Shown: positions 8,759-14,979 of the stretch, in pieces
How the letters are laid out: every line of letters starts with the position of its first letter
How positions within the stretch are numbered: position 1 is the first letter of the stretch
Origin: an uncultured Lysobacteraceae bacterium
GTDB taxonomy: Bacteria; Pseudomonadota; Gammaproteobacteria; Xanthomonadales; Rhodanobacteraceae
Direction of reading: 5' to 3'
DNA length: 33,139 nt
Assembly: GCA_946482585.1 (NCBI GenBank)
Contig: CAMLSI010000005.1
Coordinates: forward strand, 1-33,139
Translations under genes and position numbers: made by a program
The notes under the pieces: generated by a model
The model's database searches: none
Seen by the model: the letters and a program-made list of their open reading frames with translations, nothing else
What the model was told of the DNA's origin: nothing

Positions 8759-8772
8759 CCGAGATACCTCGG
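8759..8772. promoter_or_regulatory. Second palindrome in the TetR/hydrolase control region
   Basis: CCGAG-ATAC-CTCGG is a perfect inverted repeat with the same ATAC spacer as the box at 8715-8730. Its centre is 43 bases away, about four helical turns. It would overlap the start of transcription of the TetR gene if the weak plus-strand promoter TTGAGT (8727-8732), 18 bases, TATTCA (8751-8756) is real. Autoregulation is an inference. Confidence 0.45.
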
Positions 8773-8870
8773 TTTTGGATCAAATCTTTCTGAATAGAGG
8801 TGTCCATACGGGTCGCTCAAGTAGCTTTCGGCCGTCGCCGCCCGGGCGGCGGTTACCGGAAGCCCTGTCG

Positions 8871-9455
8871 ATGAGCGAAGCCACTGTGACCCCCCTCGAG
8901 AACCGCAGCCGCCTGTCCGCGTCGGACTGGGAGCAGGCTGCCCTTGAAGCCATCGCCGAACAGGGCGTCGGCGCTGCCGCGGTCGAACCGCTCGCGCGTC
9001 GCCTCGGCGTGACCAAGGGTAGTTTCTACTGGCATTTTCCGACGCGCGAGGCGCTGCTCAAAGCGGCGCTCGAGCGCTGGGAGCGTGCCGACGAAGAGGA
9101 ATTCATCGGCGTCGAACCGATCCGCGAACCGCGCGAACGCCTGCGCGAACTGTTCCGCCGCACGAGCCGCGAAATGCAGTCGCACGTGATCTACTCGGCA
9201 CTGCTGCGGGCTCTCGATCACCCGGTGGTGCAGCCGGTCATGTCGCGCGTGTCGCAGCGGCGCATCGACTTCCTGACCGTCGCCTATCGTCAGCTCGGTC
9301 TGGACCGCGTCACCGCGTCATACCGCGCGCGTCTGGCCTATGCCGCCTACGCGGGATTCCTGCAGCTGTCGCTGCAACTCGGCCTGCCGCGGCTGTCGCA
9401 TGCGGAGTTCGACGAATATGTCGAGCACGCCATATCGACGCTGATTCCGGCGTAG
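8871..9455 (+). CDS. TetR/AcrR-family transcriptional regulator
   Basis: This 194-residue TetR-type repressor has its DNA-binding helix-turn-helix at about residues 30-65, recognised by VEPLARRLGVTKGSFYWHF. The C-terminal helical region would bind a small ligand. The frame is open upstream to 8694, but the MSEATV start at 8871 has a GGAAG SD eight bases before it, and the upstream residues do not resemble the family. It is divergent from the hydrolase-fadE operon and separated from it by a region with two palindromes, so control of those genes and of itself by an acyl-CoA or fatty-acid ligand is likely. Its recognition helix (TKGSFYWHF) differs from that of Pseudomonas PsrA, so it need not be an orthologue. 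Confidence 0.9.
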   Translation: MSEATVTPLENRSRLSASDWEQAALEAIAEQGVGAAAVEPLARRLGVTKGSFYWHFPTREALLKAALERWERADEEEFIGVEPIREPRERLRELFRRTSREMQSHVIYSALLRALDHPVVQPVMSRVSQRRIDFLTVAYRQLGLDRVTASYRARLAYAAYAGFLQLSLQLGLPRLSHAEFDEYVEHAISTLIPA

Positions 9456-9470
9456 TCCGGAAGTTTTTTT
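9445..9470 (+). terminator. Intrinsic terminator overlapping the TetR stop codon
   Basis: TTCCGG (9445-9450) pairs with CCGGAA (9457-9462) and is followed by G and seven Ts (9464-9470). The stop codon TAG (9453-9455) lies in the loop. Confidence 0.85.
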
Positions 9471-9509
9471 GCAAGTTGTTGATCCGTCTCAGGGCCGGCC
9501 GCCGATTTG

Positions 9510-9538
9510 TTGCAATGCCGGCGGCCCGCCGCTAACGT
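9510..9538 (+). promoter_or_regulatory. Possible pckG promoter
   Basis: TTGCAA (9510-9515), a 17-base spacer and TAACGT (9533-9538) form a modest sigma-70-like promoter after the TetR terminator. It matches four and three of six consensus bases, so it is tentative. Confidence 0.3.
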
Positions 9539-9540
9539 GG

Positions 9541-9575
9541 CCTGCCTCACTTTCAGGCAGGGCCCTGGCGGGCCC
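9541..9575 (+). promoter_or_regulatory. Two hairpins in the pckG leader
   Basis: CCTGCCT (9541-9547) pairs perfectly with AGGCAGG (9555-9561). GGGCCC (9560-9565) pairs with GGGCCC (9570-9575) across a TGGC loop. The two stems share bases 9560-9561, so they partly compete. The second ends 11 bases before the pckG ATG, beside the SD-like purines. Confidence 0.4.
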
Positions 9576-9586
9576 AGGATCAGGAC

Positions 9587-11362
9587 ATGGCAAGCAAGCT
9601 CGACGTGTTGAACCGGTGGGTGGACGAAGTCGCTCGTCTGACCCAGCCGGACCGGATTCATTGGTGTGACGGTTCCGAAGCGGAGTACCAGGCCCTCGTC
9701 GAACTGATGCTCGACACCGGCGATCTCGCCGAACTCAATCCGGCCACGCACTCGAACTGCTACCTGCACCGCTCGAATCCCAGCGACGTCGCCCGCGTCG
9801 AGCACCTGACGTTCGTCTGTTCGCAAAACGCGGACGATGCCGGCCCGAACAATCACTGGATGGACCCGGCCGAGGCGCATCAGAAGATCGACGCCCTGTT
9901 CGCCGGCTGCATGAAGGGCCGCACGCTCTACGTGATTCCGTACTGCATGGGCCCGATCGATTCGCCGCTCGCGCGCTGCGGCGTCGAAATCACCGACAGT
10001 CCCTACGTCGTCGCCAACATGCGCATCATGACGCGCATGGGCGCACCGGCGCTGGCGCGCATCGAGCGCGAAGGCGCTTTCGTCAAAGGTCTTCATTCCA
10101 CCGGCGACCTCGATCCGGCCAAGCGATTCATCATGCATTTCCCCGAGGAACTCACGATCAAGTCGATCGGCTCGGGCTACGGCGGCAATGCGCTGCTCGG
10201 CAAGAAATGCCATGCGCTGCGCATCGCGTCGTGGCAGGCGCGCCAGGAAGGCTGGCTCGCCGAGCACATGCTGATACTCGGCCTGGAAAGCCCCGAGGGC
10301 GAAACCCACTACGTTGCGGCAGCGTTTCCGTCGGCCTGCGGCAAGACCAACCTGGCCATGCTGATTCCGCCGGCGGCGTATCCGGGCTGGAAGGTCTGGA
10401 CCATCGGCGACGACATCTGCTGGATGCAGCTCGGTGCGGACGGCCGCCTCTGGGCCATCAATCCCGAAGCCGGCTTCTTCGGCGTCGCGCCGGGAACCAG
10501 CCGCAACACGAATCCGAACGCGCTCGCGATGCTCGATCGCGACGCGATCTTCACCAACGTCGCGGAAACCGCCGATCACCAGCCCTGGTGGGAAGGCCTG
10601 CCCGAAGGCAAGCCGGCGAAGGACTGGCAGGGCCGCGACTACGATCCGGCCAATGGCCCGGCCGCGCATCCGAATTCGCGCTTCACCGTGAGCGCGAAGC
10701 AGTGTGCGAGTTGGTCGCCGCGGGCGGAGGATCCGCAGGGCGTGCCGATCTCGGCGATCATTTTCGGCGGCCGGCGCGAATCGCTCGTGCCGCTCGTGTT
10801 CGAATCCCGCGACTGGACGCACGGCGTGCTCGTCGGTGCTGCGATGGGCTCGGAAACCACGGCCGCGGCGACTGGCGCGGTCGGCGTACTGCGCCGCGAC
10901 TCGATGGCAATGAAGCCGTTCTGCGGCTACAACTTCGCCGACTATTTCGCGCACTGGCTCAGTTTCGACAAGCCGAACGCGAACCTGCCGAAAATCTTCC
11001 ACGTGAACTGGTTCCGCAAGGCGAACGGCAAGTTCGTCTGGCCGGGCTTCGGCGACAACATGCGCGTGCTCGAATGGATCATCGGCCGCTGCAAAGGTAC
11101 GACCGGGGCCATCGCGACGCCGATCGGCCACCTGCCGCGGCGCGAAGACCTGAATCTCGCCGGCCTCGCTCTGGGCGATGCCGAACTCGACTTGTTGCTG
11201 GCCGTCGACAAGGACGGCTGGGCGCGCGAGTACGCGAGCATTGCCGAATACCTCGACTCCTTCGGCGCGCGTGCGCCCGACGCGCTCAAGCGCGAGCACG
11301 CGCGCGTGCGCGACGAACTCGCCGAGCCGGCACAGCCGGTGGCGAAAGTCGCCGTGGGGTGA
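9587..11362 (+). CDS. pckG: Phosphoenolpyruvate carboxykinase (GTP)
   Basis: The enzyme converts oxaloacetate and GTP to phosphoenolpyruvate, GDP and CO2, the first committed step of gluconeogenesis in the cytosol. The 591-residue length and the sequence fit the GTP-dependent class. The P-loop carries the class-typical reactive cysteine in FPSACGKTNL (C251, GKT 252-254). Further class features are the region ESRDWTHGVLVGAAMGSETTA and the late segment RVLEWIIGRCKG. The start MASKLDVLNRW fits the family, with AGGATCAGGA just upstream as a weak SD. The gene follows the TetR terminator and so has its own promoter. Its presence beside a fatty-acid degradation block fits growth on lipids or amino acids. 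Confidence 0.97.
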   Translation: MASKLDVLNRWVDEVARLTQPDRIHWCDGSEAEYQALVELMLDTGDLAELNPATHSNCYLHRSNPSDVARVEHLTFVCSQNADDAGPNNHWMDPAEAHQKIDALFAGCMKGRTLYVIPYCMGPIDSPLARCGVEITDSPYVVANMRIMTRMGAPALARIEREGAFVKGLHSTGDLDPAKRFIMHFPEELTIKSIGSGYGGNALLGKKCHALRIASWQARQEGWLAEHMLILGLESPEGETHYVAAAFPSACGKTNLAMLIPPAAYPGWKVWTIGDDICWMQLGADGRLWAINPEAGFFGVAPGTSRNTNPNALAMLDRDAIFTNVAETADHQPWWEGLPEGKPAKDWQGRDYDPANGPAAHPNSRFTVSAKQCASWSPRAEDPQGVPISAIIFGGRRESLVPLVFESRDWTHGVLVGAAMGSETTAAATGAVGVLRRDSMAMKPFCGYNFADYFAHWLSFDKPNANLPKIFHVNWFRKANGKFVWPGFGDNMRVLEWIIGRCKGTTGAIATPIGHLPRREDLNLAGLALGDAELDLLLAVDKDGWAREYASIAEYLDSFGARAPDALKREHARVRDELAEPAQPVAKVAVG

Positions 11363-11378
11363 ACGCGAGAAAACGGCT

Positions 11379-11426
11379 CGATGCGGGCCGCATCGGCAGA
11401 GAACGCATCGGTCCCTCTGCCTTTCC
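11379..11426 (+). terminator. Two hairpins between pckG and the deacetylase gene
   Basis: The first hairpin pairs CGATGCG (11379-11385) with CGCATCG (11389-11395). The second pairs GGCAGAG (11395-11401) with CTCTGCC (11415-11421) and is followed by TTTCC. The T-run is short, so partial termination or attenuation before the next gene is possible. Confidence 0.4.
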
Positions 11427-11449
11427 GCCCGTGACGGCCGGTTTCTTCC

Positions 11450-12367
11450 ATGCTCGCCTACTACTGCCATCACTTCGTGCTGCCGCTGCCGGCCGAGCAT
11501 CGGTTTCCGATGGCGAAGTACGCGCTGCTCTACGAGCGCGTCGCCGCCGCGGCCCGCGAATACGGCATAGCACTGGCGGAAGCCGAGCCTGCGACCGATG
11601 CGGATCTGTGCCGCGCGCATGATTCGGGCTACGTGGCTCGCGTGAGCCGCGGTGCGCTGGACGCGGGAGAACTGCGCAAGATCGGTTTTCCGTGGTCGCC
11701 GGACATGGTCGAGCGCTCGCGTCGTTCCAGCGGCGCGACCATGGCCGCGCTCGAGGGTGCGCTGCGCGGCGGGCGCATTGCGGTGAATCTCGCGGGCGGC
11801 ACACATCACGCGTTCGCCGATCACGGTGCCGGCTATTGCGTGTTCAACGATTCCATCGTCGCGGCGCGCCACGTGCAGGCGCTTGGCCTGGCGCGACACG
11901 TGCTCGTGATCGACCTCGATGTGCATCAGGGCAACGGCACGGCGGCGATCGCGCGCAATGATCCGAGCATCTACACGTTTTCCATGCACGGCGAGCGCAA
12001 CTACCCGTCGGTCAAGGAGGCCAGCGACCTCGACGTGGAACTGCCCGACGGTTGCGACGATGCCGCGTATCTGGCTGCCTTGGCCGTACACCTGCCGCGC
12101 GTGCTGGCCGCGGCGGACGCCGACGCGGCGATCTATCTCGCCGGCGCCGATCCGTACCGCGAAGATCGCCTCGGGCGGCTCGCGCTGACCAAGCAGGGCC
12201 TTGCCGCGCGCGATGCCATGGTGATCGACGCCTGCCTGCGGCATGATCTGCCGCTCGCGATCAGCATGGCGGGCGGTTATGCGGCGGACGTCGCCGACAT
12301 CGTGGACATCCACTGCGCCACGGTCCTCGCCGCCGCGGCCCGGCTGCGCGACGCCGTCGCGGTTTAA
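11450..12367 (+). CDS. Histone-deacetylase-family amidohydrolase
   Basis: This is a 305-residue zinc-dependent deacetylase of the arginase-deacetylase fold, closest by eye to bacterial class IV-like HDACs, which carry HRFPMxKY near the N terminus (residues 17-24). Visible active-site residues are the histidine pair H119-H120 (GGTHHA), zinc ligands D157 and H159 (DLDVHQGNGT), the third zinc ligand D234 (GADPYREDRLG), and the catalytic tyrosine Y277 (MAGGYA). The set is complete, so it should be active. Possible substrates are acetyl-lysine proteins or small amides; the sequence does not decide. It begins 87 bases after pckG with two hairpins between, so it may be partly co-transcribed. No strong SD is visible. 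Confidence 0.9.
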   Translation: MLAYYCHHFVLPLPAEHRFPMAKYALLYERVAAAAREYGIALAEAEPATDADLCRAHDSGYVARVSRGALDAGELRKIGFPWSPDMVERSRRSSGATMAALEGALRGGRIAVNLAGGTHHAFADHGAGYCVFNDSIVAARHVQALGLARHVLVIDLDVHQGNGTAAIARNDPSIYTFSMHGERNYPSVKEASDLDVELPDGCDDAAYLAALAVHLPRVLAAADADAAIYLAGADPYREDRLGRLALTKQGLAARDAMVIDACLRHDLPLAISMAGGYAADVADIVDIHCATVLAAAARLRDAVAV

Positions 12368-12402
12368 ACCCCGCCCGCGGTTCCGGCATCCAAGCCGGCA
12401 CC

Positions 12403-12984
12403 ATGAATACTGCCTGCGTCCCCATGAGTCATGCGATGCCTGAGTCGGCGCCTGCCACCGCCGATGACGGCGCCCTGGTCCGGCGCTCGATGAGCGGCGA
12501 CATCCGCGCGTTCGAACTGCTGTACCGCAAGCACGTGGGGCGCGTGCACGGCGCCATCCTGCGCATCGTCGGGATGAACCATGCGCGCGCCGAAGAGCTG
12601 ACGCAGGACGCCTTCGTACGCGCCTGGCAGAAACTGTCCGGGTTCCGCTTCGAGAGCGCATTCTCGACTTGGCTCTACCGGCTCGGCGTCAACGTCGCCC
12701 TGATGGACTTGCGCGGCAACGGTCCCGAGCAGAATGTGGAAGACGAAGTGCTCGAACTGGCTGCCGGCGGCGACGTGCCGTTCTGCGCCGGCGAGCGCTC
12801 CGACCTGGAGCAGGCCGTCGCCAAGCTGCCGCCGCGCGCGCGTGCCGTGCTGGTACTGCACGATGTGGAAGGGTGGAAACATGAAGAAATTGCAAACGAG
12901 CTCGGCATGGCCGTCGGCTCGTCCAAGGCGCAACTGCACCGCGCCCGCGGCCTGGTGCGCAAACTCCTCGGAGCAGCCGCATGA
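12403..12984 (+). CDS. ECF-type RNA polymerase sigma factor
   Basis: This 193-residue protein has the two domains of group 4 sigma factors. Region 2 (about residues 35-100) includes AEELTQDAFVRAWQKL and the -10-contacting STWLYRLGVNVA. Region 4 (about 125-185) has the helix-turn-helix WKHEEIANELGMAVGSSKAQLHRARGL, given here in abbreviated form as the stretch from W to L. It directs RNA polymerase to a specific promoter set. The start is uncertain because ATGs at 12403 and 12424 are both possible and neither has a clear SD. The gene overlaps the downstream membrane protein by four bases (ATGA), and a DUF4097 protein follows. This is the usual layout of a sigma factor, its membrane anti-sigma factor and a target. 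The upstream deacetylase gene ends only 35 bases away. Confidence 0.93.
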   Translation: MNTACVPMSHAMPESAPATADDGALVRRSMSGDIRAFELLYRKHVGRVHGAILRIVGMNHARAEELTQDAFVRAWQKLSGFRFESAFSTWLYRLGVNVALMDLRGNGPEQNVEDEVLELAAGGDVPFCAGERSDLEQAVAKLPPRARAVLVLHDVEGWKHEEIANELGMAVGSSKAQLHRARGLVRKLLGAAA

Positions 12985-13466
12985 GCGAGCATGATTTCCA
13001 ATGGCGCCGCCAGATGCGCGATCTGTCCGGGCCGGTACAGCCGCAGCGCGATCTCTGGCTCGACATCGCCTCGCGCATCGCCGCCGAGCAGTCCGCGACC
13101 GTCGTTGAAGCGCCGCGCCGCCGGCGCTGGCCGCTCGCCTTCGCCGCGGCGGCGAGCGTCGCGCTCGCGGTCCTCGTTGCCGGCGTGCTGCAGCAGCGCA
13201 GCGCGCCGCCGGCGCCGGACTTCGCGGCGCAGCCGAGCGCGAAGCTCGATCCGGCCGAGGCGATCGCCGCCGCCGACACGCAGTTCAAGCAGGTGCGCCC
13301 GCAGGATCCGCGCCTGGCCGCCGCCGCCGTCGAACTCGACGCCGCGGCGGACGAAATCCGTCAGATGCTGCAACAACAGCCCGACGCGGTGTTCCTCGTC
13401 GGATTGCTCAACCGTACCAACGAACGACGGCTGAAACTTGCGCGCATGGGGCAAGCGTCGAGTTGA
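12981..13466 (+). CDS. Probable membrane anti-sigma factor
   Basis: This 161-residue protein overlaps the sigma-factor gene by ATGA, which implies translational coupling and a near-equal ratio. It has a short cytoplasmic N-terminal part (residues 1-48), a positively charged border RRRR, one membrane helix (about 50-70), and a periplasmic Ala-rich helical tail (about 85-160). This topology fits an anti-sigma factor that holds the sigma at the membrane. There is no zinc-binding H-x3-C-x2-C motif, so it is not the classical ZAS type, and the assignment rests on position and topology. The periplasmic tail is predicted alpha-helical and may sense envelope state. Confidence 0.7.
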   Translation: MSEHDFQWRRQMRDLSGPVQPQRDLWLDIASRIAAEQSATVVEAPRRRRWPLAFAAAASVALAVLVAGVLQQRSAPPAPDFAAQPSAKLDPAEAIAAADTQFKQVRPQDPRLAAAAVELDAAADEIRQMLQQQPDAVFLVGLLNRTNERRLKLARMGQASS

Positions 13467-13483
13467 TCCGTTCCGGAGACCAC

Positions 13484-14389
13484 ATGAAGATGAAACTGCT
13501 AGCGCTCAGCGTGCTGCTTGCCCCCGGCCTCGTGCTGGCCGGCACGCCGATCAACGAAACTCGCGAGGTCCATGCGCGTGCGCGCATCGACGTCAGCAAC
13601 GTCAAGGGCGCGGTCAACGTCAGTGCCTGGGACAAGAACGAAGTCGGCATCACCGGCACGCTCGGCGAAGGCGCGAAGCGTCTGGCCATCGACGGCGGCG
13701 GCGACAGCCTGACGATCCGTGTCGAAGGGCCTGACAAGTCCAAGGGCTGGCTCGGCTGGGGTTCGGATTCCTCGATGCAGGAAACCGTACTGAATCTCAA
13801 GGTCCCGCGTGGTGCGTCGCTCGAAGTCGGCGTCGTCAGCGCGGAGGTCGCGGTCGCCGACATGGCCGGCGGCGAACTCGAAATCGATTCGGTGTCCGGC
13901 CGCATCCGACTGTCTTCGGTGCAGAGCCCGCGCCTGCGCCTGGAAAGCGTCAGCGGCGACGTCGAGTTCGACGGCAAGGCCGACGAAGCGTCGATCGAAA
14001 CCGTCAGCGGCGATGTCGTCGCGCGCGGCGTCGGCAGCCGCACGCGGCTCGAAACCGTGTCGGGCGGACTCCGCGTCGTCGCGAGTGCGCCGCTCAAGCA
14101 GACCGAGGCGAGCAGCGTATCCGGCGACATCGAGATCAGCGGCGCGCTCGACAAGGGTGGGCGCATCGAGATCGAAACCATGAGCGGCGACGTGCGCCTG
14201 AATCTGCCGGCCAGCGTATCGGCGAAGATCGAGGCGGAAAGCTTCAGCGGAACCCTGCGCACGGATTTCGGCAGCGTGCGCAAGCCCGATCACGGCCCCG
14301 GGTCGAATCTCGACGTCACCGTCGGCGGCGGCGACGGCGAAATCTCCGTCGACAGCTTCAGCGGCGACGTGACGATACGCCGCGAGTGA
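13484..14389 (+). CDS. Secreted DUF4097-type beta-repeat protein, sigma-factor operon
   Basis: The 301-residue exported protein has a signal peptide (about residues 1-19, LSVLLAPGLVLA) and a body of degenerate repeats. The repeats centre on V/M/F-S-G-D-I/V, spaced about 18-22 residues, which predicts a beta-solenoid. The open frame begins at 13463, but GGAG (13475-13478) five bases before the ATG at 13484 sets the start. It is the third gene of the sigma / anti-sigma operon, 17 bases after the second, and may be part of the sensing or output branch of that system. The first gene of this window (480-1316) is a shorter and more regular relative. Molecular function is unknown. Confidence 0.82.
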   Translation: MKMKLLALSVLLAPGLVLAGTPINETREVHARARIDVSNVKGAVNVSAWDKNEVGITGTLGEGAKRLAIDGGGDSLTIRVEGPDKSKGWLGWGSDSSMQETVLNLKVPRGASLEVGVVSAEVAVADMAGGELEIDSVSGRIRLSSVQSPRLRLESVSGDVEFDGKADEASIETVSGDVVARGVGSRTRLETVSGGLRVVASAPLKQTEASSVSGDIEISGALDKGGRIEIETMSGDVRLNLPASVSAKIEAESFSGTLRTDFGSVRKPDHGPGSNLDVTVGGGDGEISVDSFSGDVTIRRE

Positions 14390-14406
14390 GGTCCGGTGTC
14401 GATGCC

Positions 14407-14979
14407 TCAGAACAGCAGATAGGTCGACAGGATGTACTTTTCGCCGGAGCGCGGCGGCGGCGCTTCGTGCTGGTACATCCAGTAGGGAGGAAACATCAGC
14501 AGGCGGCCCGCGCGCGGCTGCACGCTGATGCCGAGGTCGGGGAATCGCGTCTCGCCGCCGTCGGTGACGTCGTTGAGATACCAGAGAAAGACGAGATACC
14601 GGTTGGCGACCGCGTCGATCGAGTCGAAGTGGAGCTGGAATCGCTCCTCGCCGCCGGGCCGATAGCGCTTGATGACGAGCTCGCTGATACGCCGTGCCGG
14701 CGGCACCGCGATGCCCAGCCCGACCTCCCGGTTGTAGCGTTCGAGGTTCGCGTCGATGCGCGACATCAGGAATCCGCGGAACGCCTCGTCCGACAGCGGC
14801 GAGATATCGAGTTCGGTCCAGGCGCTGTCTTCGAGTCCGGCGCGCACGCCGCGACCGTTGCCGCGCTGAAAACGCGCAAGACCGGTGAACGAAGCGATCA
14901 GCTGCGCGCAGAGCGCCGCGTCGAGATCGTCGTCGTAGCAGCGCAGGTAGTGGTTCAGCGCGCCGCGGTCCGCGTTCAC
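14407..14979 (-). CDS. Prolyl-4-hydroxylase-like 2OG-Fe(II) oxygenase
   Basis: This 190-residue protein belongs to the 2-oxoglutarate / Fe(II) dioxygenases of the prolyl-4-hydroxylase type. The iron site is H117-x-D119 (QLHFDS) and H171 (YQHEAP), and K181 (SGEKYIL) is placed to bind 2-oxoglutarate, as in prolyl 4-hydroxylases. The long open frame upstream is antisense-like sequence inside the sulfotransferase gene. I set the start at GTG 14979, which overlaps the TGA of the upstream gene as GTGA and implies translational coupling. It has no signal peptide, so it acts in the cytoplasm. Likely substrates are peptidyl-proline or a small molecule handled with the sulfotransferase; this is not resolved by the sequence. 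Confidence 0.88.
   Translation of the reverse strand: MNADRGALNHYLRCYDDDLDAALCAQLIASFTGLARFQRGNGRGVRAGLEDSAWTELDISPLSDEAFRGFLMSRIDANLERYNREVGLGIAVPPARRISELVIKRYRPGGEERFQLHFDSIDAVANRYLVFLWYLNDVTDGGETRFPDLGISVQPRAGRLLMFPPYWMYQHEAPPPRSGEKYILSTYLLF

Noticed and set aside
4245..9455. Pycsar or CBASS defence island around the DUF5706 gene
   Set aside because: No cyclase, nuclease, toxin or mobile element lies in the flanks, which are ordinary metabolic genes.
9347..12661. A 1104-codon minus-strand frame across pckG and the deacetylase gene
   Set aside because: Both plus-strand genes have full active-site motifs, and the antisense product has no recognisable domain or SD.
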